Shown: piece after piece, positions 43,185-51,245 of the stretch
Layout of the letters: every line of letters begins with the position of its first letter
Numbering within the stretch: the stretch's first letter is position 1
DNA from: Actinoallomurus iriomotensis
Lineage (GTDB): Bacteria; Actinomycetota; Actinomycetes; Streptosporangiales; Streptosporangiaceae
DNA length: 64,000 bases
Direction: 5' to 3'
NCBI RefSeq assembly: GCF_030269445.1
Contig: NZ_BSTJ01000003.1
Span: 868,001-932,000 of the forward strand
Position numbers and translations under genes: made by a program
Notes under the pieces: generated by a model
Database searches by the model: none
The model's input: the letters and a program-made list of their open reading frames with translations, nothing else
Told to the model about the DNA's origin: nothing

Positions 43185-43208
43185 CGCCCGCCTGACGAGG
43201 TCCCGTAC

Positions 43209-43658
43209 TCAGCCGGCCCCGGCCGCGCCCCAGCCCTCGACCTCGAAACGCGCCGTGAGCGACTCGGGGGCGATCTCCCCGCCGCAGCAGCGGCACACGA
43301 CGGCCGGCTCGAGGTCGGCGCCGCAGGAGTGCTCGAACACGACCGGCGGCCGCTCGCTCAGGTGCCGGTCGCCCCAGGCCATGAGGGTGAGCAGCACTCC
43401 GCGCAGCTCGCGACCCGCCTCCGTCGGACGGTACTCGTAGCGGAGCGGGCGCCGGCTGTACGGGGTCTTCTCCAGCACGCCCGCCGCCACGAGGTGGTTG
43501 AGGCGCGCGGTCAGCACGTCGCGGGGCGCTCCCACGTTGCGAGCGATGTCGTTGAAGCGCCGGACGCCCCAGAACACCTCGCGCAGCACGAGCAGGGAGT
43601 ACTTCTCGCCGATGACGGCGAGCGCGTCGGCGATCGAGCAGGGGCGTGGCGTGGCCAT
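43209..43658 (-). CDS. HxlR-family transcriptional regulator
   Basis: The 149-residue winged-helix protein has CSIADALAVIGEKYSLLVLR, RRFNDIARNVGAPRDVLTAR and LNHLVAAGVLEKTPYSRRPL, the HxlR core. The C-terminal tail carries a zinc-ribbon-like set (EHSCGADL, VCRCCGGEI). HxlR proteins respond to aldehydes, quinones or disulfide stress. The ATG at 43658 overlaps GGTGGGGAC. It is divergent from a thiolase gene with 94 bp between, in which two matching candidate operators in opposite orientation lie, so it probably controls itself and the thiolase. Confidence 0.9.
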   Translation of the reverse strand: MATPRPCSIADALAVIGEKYSLLVLREVFWGVRRFNDIARNVGAPRDVLTARLNHLVAAGVLEKTPYSRRPLRYEYRPTEAGRELRGVLLTLMAWGDRHLSERPPVVFEHSCGADLEPAVVCRCCGGEIAPESLTARFEVEGWGAAGAG

Positions 43659-43679
43659 GTCCCCACCGTAAGACCACAA

Positions 43680-43728
43680 GTTTGCTTTTCCAACTCACTC
43701 CGGCCTACCGTTAGTTGGATTTCCAAAC
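43680..43728. promoter_or_regulatory. paired inverted operators GTTGGA-N4-CAAAC between HxlR and thiolase
   Basis: GTTTGCTTTTCCAAC (43680-43694, i.e. GTTGGA-N4-CAAAC on the minus strand) and GTTGGATTTCCAAAC (43714-43728) share the same 15-bp plan in opposite orientation. They fill the divergent promoter region of the HxlR regulator and the thiolase. They are likely binding sites for the regulator. Confidence 0.65.
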
Positions 43729-43752
43729 CAACCTCGTGGGAGGCGAAGAGCC

Positions 43753-44937
43753 ATGCGCGACGCCGTGATCGTCGAGGCCGTACGCACGCCGATCGGCAAG
43801 GGACGGCCGACCGGCACGCTCGCGAGCGTGCACCCGGTCGAGCTGCTCGCTCACACCCTGCGCGCCCTGGTCGGCCGCAGCGGGATCGACCCGGAGCTGG
43901 TCGACGACGTGATCGGCGGCTGCGTCGACCAGGTCGGCGAGCAGGCCATGAACACCACGCGCAACGCCTGGCTCTCGGCCGGGTTCCCCGACTCGGTCCC
44001 GGCGACCACGGTCGACCGGCAGTGCGGCTCGTCCCAGCAGGCCGTCCACTTCGCCGCCCAGGGCGTGATCTCCGGCGCGTACGACCTGGTCATCGCCTGC
44101 GGGATCGAGTCGATGAGCCGGGTTCCGATGTGGTCGAACGTGCCGGCGGGCGCCGATCCGTTCGGGCCGGGCCTCGCCCGGCGGTTCCCCGAGGGCCTGG
44201 TCCCCCAGGGCATCAGCGCGGAGCTGATCGCCGCCAAGTGGTCGCTCAGCCGGGAACGGATGGATGAGTTCGCGACACTGTCGCATCGCAGGGCCGCCGA
44301 GGCGCACGCCGACGGCCGGTTCGAGACCGAGCTCGTTCCGGTGCACACCGACGCGGGCCTGATCAGCGGGGACGAGTCCGTACGGCCCGGCACGACGCCG
44401 GAGGTGCTCGCCGGCCTCCGCCCGGCCTTCGAGGACCCGGCGTACGCCGAGCGCTTCCCGCAGATCGAGTGGTCGGTGACGGCCGGCAACAGCAGCCCGA
44501 TCAACGACGGCGCCTCGGCGGTACTGATCACCTCGAGCGAGACCGCGAAGCGGCTGGGGCTGCGGCCGCTGGCCCGGCTGCACGGGTTCGCGGTGACCGG
44601 CTCGGACCCGCTGCTGATGCTGGCGGGCGTCATCCCGGCCACCGAGAAGGTGCTGCGCCGCACCGGGCTGCGGCTGGAGGACATCGACCTGTTCGAGGTC
44701 AACGAGGCGTTCGCGAGTGTGGTGCTGGCCTGGCTGCAGGAGACCGGCGCCGACCCCGCCAAGGTCAACGTCAACGGCGGCGCGATCGCGCTCGGCCATC
44801 CCCTCGGCGCCAGCGGCACCCGCCTGATGACCACACTGGTGAACGCCATGCGGCAACGCGGCGCGCGCTACGCCCTGCAGACCATGTGCGAGGCCGGCGG
44901 GCTCGCCAACGCCACCGTGCTGGAGCGGCTGGCCTGA
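43753..44937 (+). CDS. acetyl-CoA C-acyltransferase (thiolase)
   Basis: The 394-residue enzyme has the acyl-accepting Cys91 (TVDRQCGSSQQAVHFA), the His in GGAIALGHPLGASGTR and the second active-site Cys in LQTMCEAGGLANATV, plus EVNEAFASVVLAWL. It is a degradative-type thiolase that cleaves 3-ketoacyl-CoA with CoA. The ATG follows GGGAGGCGAAGAGCC. It is divergent from the HxlR regulator, which probably controls it, but other beta-oxidation genes are not adjacent. The substrate range is unknown. Confidence 0.93.
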   Translation: MRDAVIVEAVRTPIGKGRPTGTLASVHPVELLAHTLRALVGRSGIDPELVDDVIGGCVDQVGEQAMNTTRNAWLSAGFPDSVPATTVDRQCGSSQQAVHFAAQGVISGAYDLVIACGIESMSRVPMWSNVPAGADPFGPGLARRFPEGLVPQGISAELIAAKWSLSRERMDEFATLSHRRAAEAHADGRFETELVPVHTDAGLISGDESVRPGTTPEVLAGLRPAFEDPAYAERFPQIEWSVTAGNSSPINDGASAVLITSSETAKRLGLRPLARLHGFAVTGSDPLLMLAGVIPATEKVLRRTGLRLEDIDLFEVNEAFASVVLAWLQETGADPAKVNVNGGAIALGHPLGASGTRLMTTLVNAMRQRGARYALQTMCEAGGLANATVLERLA

Positions 44938-45320
44938 GGACCCCGCGCCGGACCCACCCGGACCGAACTGTATACGGGATCCGCAACCTGCCCAGGTGGC
45001 TGATACGGAACCGACCGTAGAAACGAACAATTCAAGTGTGTCCTCGCTTCGAGGGTCCGCGACGCGGACGTTCCGGCCGACTGAGCCCGACTGGGGGCGG
45101 CGGCTCAGCGGTGCCGGAAGACCTGACCGGCGGCCGGCGTCGCCGCGGACCTCGCGAGGGCACGGGCCGGCGAGGCCTCAGCAACGTCACGGGGGAACGT
45201 GCTGAGGCCCGCCGGCCGGATCCACCTCGTGCCCACCACCGGCGCGCACCCGACCCATGCCTGTCCGCGCGTCCACCGGACAGGCCCGCAGGGGCCCTGA
45301 CCAGGTAGGTTGTAAATCTG
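44938..45320. other. 383-bp intergenic region with a large structured element
   Basis: No gene is supported. It contains an AT-rich stretch near 44970 (TATACG), the long hairpin at 45163-45219, and a second small stem (CAGGCCC/GGGCCCTG around 45280-45297) just before the LuxR start. TAGGTT at 45306 could be a -10 element giving a very short leader. Confidence 0.5.
45163..45219 (+). other. long RNA-like hairpin upstream of the LAL regulator
   Basis: GGCCGGC-ga-GGCCTCAGC-a-ACGT pairs with ACGT-GCTGAGGCC-c-GCCGGCC around the loop CACGGGGGA, giving about 20 base pairs with two small bulges. It is 225 bp after the thiolase stop and 100 bp before the LuxR start. It may be a late terminator or a leader structure. 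I do not recognise a known riboswitch. Confidence 0.55.
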
Positions 45321-48194
45321 GTGTCTCACGGACTCACGGCGGCGAGCACGCACGCCTTCGACTCACAGGCCGGAGCCGACCTCGAACGACCGTCGCGGCG
45401 CGGCTGGCGCGGCCGCAGCCGGGAGTGGCGGGCCGTCACCGCCGCGATCGAGGCCGCCCAGCGCAGCCGGGGCGCGGTGCTCCTCGTCGAGGGCCAGGCC
45501 GGCATGGGCAAGAGCAGGCTGCTCTCCGACGCCGTCGAGGCGGCGGCCGCCCGCGGATTCATGCTCGCACACGGCGCGGCGGACGAGCCGAGCCGGCTCG
45601 CACCGCTCGTCCCGCTGATGGCCGCCCTCGGGGAGTCCCCGCAGACGCTCCGTGAGGGCCTGGACACCACCGCGGAAACGGCCGACCTGCGGCTGCGCCT
45701 GCTCGAGCGGTTGCAGAGCCGCCTGGAGGAACGCGCGGCGCACGGCCCGTTCCTGATCGCGCTCGACGATCTGCAGTGGGCCGACCCGACCACCCTGCTC
45801 GCGCTCCGGTCGATCGTGCCGGAGCTGGCCTCCTACCCCCTGGTGTGGATCCTGGCCCGGACGACGGGGATCGCCGAGTCCGACGCCGACCGGGTGTTCG
45901 AGATCCTGGCGCGGGAGGGGGCCGCCCGCATCGTCCTGGAGCCGTTGAGCGACCGGGCGGTGGGCGAGGTGATCGGCGACGTGCTCGGCGCCGCGCCCGG
46001 ACCCGAGCTGCTCGCGATGACGGCGGCGACCGGCGGCAACCCGTTCCTGCTGGTGGAGCTGTTGCACGGCCTCCAGGACGAGAACGCGGTGCGGGTCGCC
46101 GACGGCGAGGTCACGCTGGTGTCGCGGCAGTTGCCCCGGCGGATGCAGGAGATCGCGCGCAGCCGGCTGGGCCGGCTGTGCCCGCACACCCGGCACCTGC
46201 TCCAGGTCGCCGCCGTGCTGGGACGCTCGTTCCGCGTGGACGACCTGGCGGAGATGTTCGACGAGCCGCCCAGCCGCCTGCTGCCCGCCCTGGAGGAGGC
46301 GGAGTCGGCGGCCGTGGTGGCCGCCGCGGGTGACCAGCTGACGTTCCGGCACGAGTTGCTCTGGCAGGCCGTGACCGAGACCGTCACCGTGCCGGTCCGC
46401 CACGCGCTGCACCGGCAGGCCGCGGAGATGCTACTGCGACGCGGCGGCTCGGCCATCCCCGCCGCCGCCCACCTCATGCACTACGCCCGGCCCGGCGACG
46501 GCCACGCCCTGAAAGGGCTCGACCAGGCCGTACGCGAGGTCCTGCCGTCCTCCCCGCAGAGCGCCGCCGACCTCGCCGTACGGGCCCTCGAACTGACCAT
46601 GCCCGGCGATCCGGACCGCGTCGACCGTACGGTGACGGCGGTCTACGCCCTGACGACCTGCGGGCGGCTGCCCGAGGCCACCGACTTCGCCCGTACCGCG
46701 ATCGGCCAGGCCCGCCACCCCGGGCAGGCCGCGCGGCTCCGGTCCGAGCTGGCGTACGCCCTGCTGCTGGCCGGCCGGCCGGCGGACGCGGCGGCCGAGG
46801 CCGAGCAGGCGCTCGCCCAGCCGGACCTGATCGGCGACAAGCGCGGCCTGGCCGAGCAGGTGTTCCTGCGCGCCCTGTACGCCACCCACGACTTCCGGCG
46901 GGGGCGGGAACTGGCCGAGGAGATCATCGACTCCGGCCGGCGGCACGACCGCGCCGCCCAGGTGGGCGCGCGGATGCTGTTCTCCTACATCGCCTGGGGC
47001 GACGGTCAGGCCGCCGAGGGGATCAGCCACGTACGCGAGGCGGTCCGCATCGCGCCCCGCGACGACGCCTCGGCGGGGCGCGTCCACCCTCGTCTGCACC
47101 TGGCCACCCTGCTCACCGACATGCGGCGGCTGGAGGAGGCCGACGCCCAGCTCAACCAGATCGCCGCGGAGATCGCCGAGTTCGGCCAGAGCGCGTACGC
47201 GGCCACGCCCGCGATCTTCCGGGCGCGGCTGCGGCTCGCCGAGGGCCGGCTCGACGACGCCGCGGCCGAGGCGCAGGCGGGCCTGGCGGTCGCCGAGCAG
47301 ATGGGCACGAACGCGTTCATGCTGCTGGGCCTCGCGGTGCTGGTCGCCGTCGCCGTGCGGCGTGGCGAGCTGGACGCCGCCGCCGGACACGCCCAGCGGT
47401 ACGAGGAGCGGTACCGGGCCGGCACGAGGCTCGGGAAGGCCTGGGCGCGGTGGCCGCTGGCGACGCTCGCCGAGGCGCGCGAGGGTCCGGCCAGGGCCTT
47501 TGAGATCCTCCGCCCCGTCTGCGCCGACCTGAACGAACGACGCTGGCTGCTGATGTCCGAGCCCGACGCCGCCGCCTGGCTGGCCCGTACGGCGCTCGCC
47601 GCCGGGGACCGGTCCTCCGCCGAGGCGGTCGCCGTGACCGCCGAGCAGCTCGCCCGCGACAACACGGGCTTCTCGGCGCTGGCCGCCGCGGCCGCGCACG
47701 CCCGCGGCGTCCTGCGCGGCGACCGGGTGACGCTGGCCCACGCCGCCGCGACCCACCCGAGCCCGTGGAGCCGGGCCTCGGCGGCGGAGGACCTCGGCGT
47801 CCTGCTGGCCGGGTCGCGGGGCCGCGTGGACGACGACGCGGCGATCGAGGCCCTGGACCGGGCGCTGGAGGGGTACCAGCGGATCGGCGCGCTGCGCGAC
47901 GCTGCCCGGATCCGGGCCCGGCTGCGCCGGCTCGGCGTACGGCGCCGCCACTGGACGCAGGCGGAACGTCCGCTCTCCGGCTGGTCGAGCCTGACCGAGA
48001 CCGAGCGGAACGTCGCCGTCCTGGCCGCACAGGGCCTGACGAACCCGCAGGTCGCGACGCAGATGTTCGTCTCGCCGCACACGGTGAAGTTCCACCTGCG
48101 CCAGGTGTTCCGCAAGCTGGGCATCGCGTCCCGCGTCGAGCTGGCCCGGCTCGCCGCCGAGCACGCCTCGGAGCCCCCGTCCTCCGAGGCGTGA
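45321..48194 (+). CDS. LAL-type LuxR family ATP-dependent transcriptional regulator
   Basis: The 957-residue protein has an N-terminal STAND/AAA ATPase with Walker A GQAGMGKS (58-65) and Walker B FLIALDDLQWAD (~145-156). TGGNPFLLVELLHGL and TPR-like repeats (~480-840) follow. A C-terminal LuxR helix-turn-helix has LTETERNVAVLAAQGLTNPQ and VSPHTVKFHLRQVFRKLGI. Such large regulators bind ATP and an inducer, then activate sugar, polyketide or stress genes. GTG 45321 lacks a ribosome site, but TAGGTT at 45306-45311 could be a -10, giving a near-leaderless mRNA. No target cluster adjoins. Confidence 0.92.
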   Translation: MSHGLTAASTHAFDSQAGADLERPSRRGWRGRSREWRAVTAAIEAAQRSRGAVLLVEGQAGMGKSRLLSDAVEAAAARGFMLAHGAADEPSRLAPLVPLMAALGESPQTLREGLDTTAETADLRLRLLERLQSRLEERAAHGPFLIALDDLQWADPTTLLALRSIVPELASYPLVWILARTTGIAESDADRVFEILAREGAARIVLEPLSDRAVGEVIGDVLGAAPGPELLAMTAATGGNPFLLVELLHGLQDENAVRVADGEVTLVSRQLPRRMQEIARSRLGRLCPHTRHLLQVAAVLGRSFRVDDLAEMFDEPPSRLLPALEEAESAAVVAAAGDQLTFRHELLWQAVTETVTVPVRHALHRQAAEMLLRRGGSAIPAAAHLMHYARPGDGHALKGLDQAVREVLPSSPQSAADLAVRALELTMPGDPDRVDRTVTAVYALTTCGRLPEATDFARTAIGQARHPGQAARLRSELAYALLLAGRPADAAAEAEQALAQPDLIGDKRGLAEQVFLRALYATHDFRRGRELAEEIIDSGRRHDRAAQVGARMLFSYIAWGDGQAAEGISHVREAVRIAPRDDASAGRVHPRLHLATLLTDMRRLEEADAQLNQIAAEIAEFGQSAYAATPAIFRARLRLAEGRLDDAAAEAQAGLAVAEQMGTNAFMLLGLAVLVAVAVRRGELDAAAGHAQRYEERYRAGTRLGKAWARWPLATLAEAREGPARAFEILRPVCADLNERRWLLMSEPDAAAWLARTALAAGDRSSAEAVAVTAEQLARDNTGFSALAAAAAHARGVLRGDRVTLAHAAATHPSPWSRASAAEDLGVLLAGSRGRVDDDAAIEALDRALEGYQRIGALRDAARIRARLRRLGVRRRHWTQAERPLSGWSSLTETERNVAVLAAQGLTNPQVATQMFVSPHTVKFHLRQVFRKLGIASRVELARLAAEHASEPPSSEA

Positions 48195-48207
48195 GCACCG
48201 GCCGCGG

Positions 48208-48717
48208 TCAGCCCATGGTCTTGGCGCCGTCGAGGGACTCGCGGATGATGTCGGCGTGGCCGGCGTGCTGTGCGGTCTCGGCGAGGATGTGGAGCAGCAC
48301 GCGGCGGGCCGACCAGCGCGTGCCGGGCTCGAACCAGGGCGCCTCGGGCAGCGGGCGGGACGCCTCCAGGTCGGGCAGGCCCGTCACGATCTCCTCGGTG
48401 CGGCGGGCGGCCTTCTCGTAGCCGGCGAGCACGTCCGCGAGGGTCTCGCCCGGCAGCATGCGGAACCGGCCGTCCTGGTTCTTCCCGCCCGTGGCGACGG
48501 TGCCGTCGCCGTCGACGACGAAGTCCATCCACGCGCTCTCGACCTCCGTGACGTGCTTGATCAGGCCGCCGAGGCACAGCTCGCTCGCCGTCGTACGGCG
48601 TCCCGCCTGCTCGTCGGTCAGGTCGCGCACCGTGTGGCGCAGGAAGAAGCGCTGCTGGGCCAGTGCCGTCAGCAGGGTCGCGGTCTCGTCGGTCACGGTG
48701 TCGAGCGTGCTGGTCAT
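48208..48717 (-). CDS. DinB-family protein
   Basis: The 169-residue four-helix protein starts MTSTLDTVTDETATLLTALA. It has FLRHTVRDLTDEQAGRRTTA, LCLGGLIKHVTEVESAWMDF and ARRVLLHILAETAQHAGHAD, the three-His metal site of DinB/DUF664 proteins. Some relatives are bacillithiol or mycothiol S-transferases or detoxifying enzymes. ATG 48717 follows GAAGGAC. It is convergent with the LAL gene, with only 13 bp between. Confidence 0.87.
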   Translation of the reverse strand: MTSTLDTVTDETATLLTALAQQRFFLRHTVRDLTDEQAGRRTTASELCLGGLIKHVTEVESAWMDFVVDGDGTVATGGKNQDGRFRMLPGETLADVLAGYEKAARRTEEIVTGLPDLEASRPLPEAPWFEPGTRWSARRVLLHILAETAQHAGHADIIRESLDGAKTMG

Positions 48718-48810
48718 GTCCTTCGTCCCTCTCTCTTGGCCGTCACGAGTGACAGTAGGGACGATTGCGGCCACTTTCCGTCCGCAATGACCGCCGTCGC
48801 GAAGGACCGC

Positions 48811-49896
48811 TCAACGCAGGACGGCCGCCAGCAGGTCGGCGCCCAGCGCCGTCAGATCGGGAAGGTTGAGGGTGTAACGGACGTAACGACCGTGCCGCCG
48901 GGCCGTGAGCAGGCCCGCGCGGCGCAGGACGGCGAGGTGGCGGGAGACCTCCGGGGGTGAGAGTTCCCAGAAGTGAGCCAGCTCGCCGGTGGTGTGCGGG
49001 CCGCGGGCCAGGGTGCGCAGCAGCCGCAGCCGTACCGGATGCGCGAGCGCCTCCAGCCGGAGGGTGACCGTCTCCAGGGAGACCGGTTCCGCCGGACCCG
49101 GCTCGGCGACGGGGTACTGCACCACCGGATGCCACCCGGGCGCGTGGACCGCCACCAGGTGCGGGCGGCCGAAGACGCTGGGGATGAAGGTGACCCCGGC
49201 GCCACGGGCGGCGGTCGCCTTGTCCTGCACCTTGTCCACGATGATGCGGTCGCCGTCCGGCGCCAGGGCGACCGCGCCGGAGACCGAGGCGAGCGCCGCA
49301 CCGATGCCCTGGCGCCTGAGCAGTTCGTTCTTCAGGCGCAGATCGGTGGCGAGCCGCACCGCGACGCCCGCCCAGGCGCCGTCGAAGAATGCCTCGGCGC
49401 ATTCTTCGAAGGTGTGGCGCACCCGCGCCCGCACCGCGGCCGGGTCCGCGAGCAGCCGTTCCGCGAAGGCCTCCTGCAGCGCGCCGCGGGCCTGGGCCAC
49501 GTCCAGGGCCCGCTCGCGCGCGGTCGTGTCGGTGAGCGGCGACGCCCCGGGGAAATGGACCCGGTTGCTGCCGCAGGTGGTGACGAGCGCGGCGGTCACA
49601 TACTTCTCGTCGTCGATCCGGTCCACGTCGTCCAGCTCCTCGGCGAGGGTCGGCCGGGGCCGCGCGGGGATCAGGAAGTCGGCCTGTGAGGAACGCCAGA
49701 GGAACTCCGCCTCCCTGAGCCGCTCGGCCAGCTCCGGCCGCAGCCCGGCCCAGACGTCCGCGGCCCAGCCGGCGTACTGCGGATGGTGACCGGGCTCGGC
49801 CAGCACGTGCAGCATCGCGGTCAGCTCGGCCAGCGGGGAGGCGGCGAACCGCACTCGCTCGGACGGCAGGCCGCTGATGTCGATCCTCAGTGTCAC
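48811..49896 (-). CDS. ArsR-type HTH regulator with N-terminal DUF5937 domain
   Basis: The 361-residue protein has an N-terminal region (~1-240; ITLRIDISGLPSERVRF-like start, SPLAELTAMLHVLAEPGHHP) typical of actinobacterial DUF5937 proteins. The C-terminal winged helix (~280-361) reads LEALAHPVRLRLLRTLARGP, TTGELAHFWELSPPEVSRHL, AVLRRAGLLTARRHGRYVRY. There is no ArsR-type metal Cys pair, so the signal is probably an organic ligand. GTG 49896 has GAGGGG just before it. It is divergent from an MFS exporter, and a 13-bp perfect inverted repeat between them is a strong operator candidate. Confidence 0.87.
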   Translation of the reverse strand: MTLRIDISGLPSERVRFAASPLAELTAMLHVLAEPGHHPQYAGWAADVWAGLRPELAERLREAEFLWRSSQADFLIPARPRPTLAEELDDVDRIDDEKYVTAALVTTCGSNRVHFPGASPLTDTTARERALDVAQARGALQEAFAERLLADPAAVRARVRHTFEECAEAFFDGAWAGVAVRLATDLRLKNELLRRQGIGAALASVSGAVALAPDGDRIIVDKVQDKATAARGAGVTFIPSVFGRPHLVAVHAPGWHPVVQYPVAEPGPAEPVSLETVTLRLEALAHPVRLRLLRTLARGPHTTGELAHFWELSPPEVSRHLAVLRRAGLLTARRHGRYVRYTLNLPDLTALGADLLAAVLR

Positions 49897-49932
49897 CCCC
49901 TCAGCATCACCGACCGGATGACCTGTGACGTG

Positions 49933-49961
49933 CGTCGGTTGACGGAATCCGTCAACCGACG
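49933..49961. promoter_or_regulatory. perfect 13-bp inverted repeat, candidate ArsR operator
   Basis: CGTCGGTTGACGG (49933-49945), AAT, CCGTCAACCGACG (49949-49961) is fully symmetric and lies between the DUF5937/ArsR regulator (start 49896) and the MFS gene (start 49999). The inner TTGACGG-AAT-CCGTCAA resembles ArsR-family operators. Confidence 0.8.
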
Positions 49962-49998
49962 GGACCCGGGCCGGTGGCCGAACGCACCGTCTGACGTC

Positions 49999-51192
49999 AT
50001 GGCGACCATCACCAGAATCCAGCCCCGTGCCCTCGTCCGTGCCTCCGGAGGCCCCCGCTATGCCGTCGCCCTGGCCGTGGACGCGCTCGGCACCGGCCTG
50101 CTGCGGCCCTTTCTGCTGCTCTACGGCGTGACGGCGCTGAGGCTGTCCGCGCCGGTCACCGGCACCGCCATGACGGTCGGCATCGTCATGGGCCTGGTGT
50201 GCATGCCCGCGGTGGGCCGCTGGCTGGACCGGGGCGCGCGCAGCACGGTCGTGGCGGCGTCGATGCTGGTGCGGACGCTGGGCGTGGCGCTCCTGCTGGC
50301 CGCCCCGGCGGGGCACGTCTGGCCGTTCGCGGCGGCGGCGCTCTTCCTCGGCATCGGCAACCAGGCATGGCCGGCCGCCCACGCGGCTCTCGTGGCCACG
50401 GTGGCCCACGGCCGGGAACGCGACGCCGCTCTCGCCGGAGGCCGCGCCCTGCGCAACGCCGGCCTGGGCGCGGGTGCGCTCCTCGCCACCGCCTGCCTGA
50501 CGGGCGGCGCATCCGCGCTGCAGGCGCTGGCGGCCGTCACCGGGCTCGCCTATCTCGCCGCGGCGGCCCTGGCGTGGTCGGTCCACCTCCGTGCGCGGCC
50601 GGCCGCCGCCCCGGCCGAGGGCACGGACGCCGGGCCGGCACCTCGGATGGGCGTGCTGCCGGCCGCCAACGTGATCTACGTCTTCTGCCTCAACGTCCCC
50701 GAGGTCGCGCTCCCGCTGGTCCTGGTGACACGGATGCACGCGTCCCCGGTGTGGCCGGCGGCCATCTTCGTGGCCAACACGGTGCTGGTGGTCACCCTGC
50801 AGGTACCGGTCACCGTCCTGACGTCCCGCTTCTCCCGGCGGGCCGTGCTGGCTCTCTCCGGCGTGGTGCTCACCGCGTCCTACCTCGGCTTCCTCGCGGC
50901 CACCTCACTGGGACACGGCTGGGGTGCGCCGGCCGTCGCCGCGGTGTCCGTGGTCTGCACCATCGGCGAGATCATCTATGCCGGCAGCGCCACCGCGCTC
51001 GTCACCGCCCTCGCCCCGGCCCATGTCCTGGGACGCGCCCTCGCCCGCTTCCAGCTCTCCACCGGTTTCGGCCTCGCCGTCTCCCCGGCGGTCATCACCG
51101 CTCTCGCACCACACGGCTCGGCCGTCCTCTGGGGCGGCCTCGCCGCTGCGACGCTCCTCTCCGCCTCCGCCGTCGCCGCCGAGAAGGATTGA
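49999..51192 (+). CDS. MFS transporter under ArsR-type control
   Basis: The 397-residue protein has about 12 hydrophobic segments and an MFS-like loop GRWLDRGARSTVVAASML after TM2. The second half begins MGVLPAANVIYVFCLNVPEV. It is probably a drug or metabolite exporter, judging from the divergent DUF5937/ArsR regulator and the operator between them; the substrate is unknown. ATG 49999 lies 38 bp after the operator. A strong bidirectional terminator follows the stop. Confidence 0.88.
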   Translation: MATITRIQPRALVRASGGPRYAVALAVDALGTGLLRPFLLLYGVTALRLSAPVTGTAMTVGIVMGLVCMPAVGRWLDRGARSTVVAASMLVRTLGVALLLAAPAGHVWPFAAAALFLGIGNQAWPAAHAALVATVAHGRERDAALAGGRALRNAGLGAGALLATACLTGGASALQALAAVTGLAYLAAAALAWSVHLRARPAAAPAEGTDAGPAPRMGVLPAANVIYVFCLNVPEVALPLVLVTRMHASPVWPAAIFVANTVLVVTLQVPVTVLTSRFSRRAVLALSGVVLTASYLGFLAATSLGHGWGAPAVAAVSVVCTIGEIIYAGSATALVTALAPAHVLGRALARFQLSTGFGLAVSPAVITALAPHGSAVLWGGLAAATLLSASAVAAEKD

Positions 51193-51201
51193 GGAACGCG
51201 A

Positions 51202-51237
51202 AGAGGAGGCCCCCGGGCCTGCCCGGGAGCCTCCTCT
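51202..51237. terminator. bidirectional hairpin terminator
   Basis: AGAGGAGGC-c-CCCGGG (51202-51217) pairs with CCCGGG-a-GCCTCCTCT (51222-51237) around a 4-nt loop. It separates the convergent MFS and secreted peptidase genes. Confidence 0.85.
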
Positions 51238-51245
51238 CGTACGGG

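Noticed and set aside
45163-45219. Known riboswitch (cobalamin, TPP, ydaO types)
   Set aside because: None of the conserved cores of those classes could be matched; only a long stem is evident.
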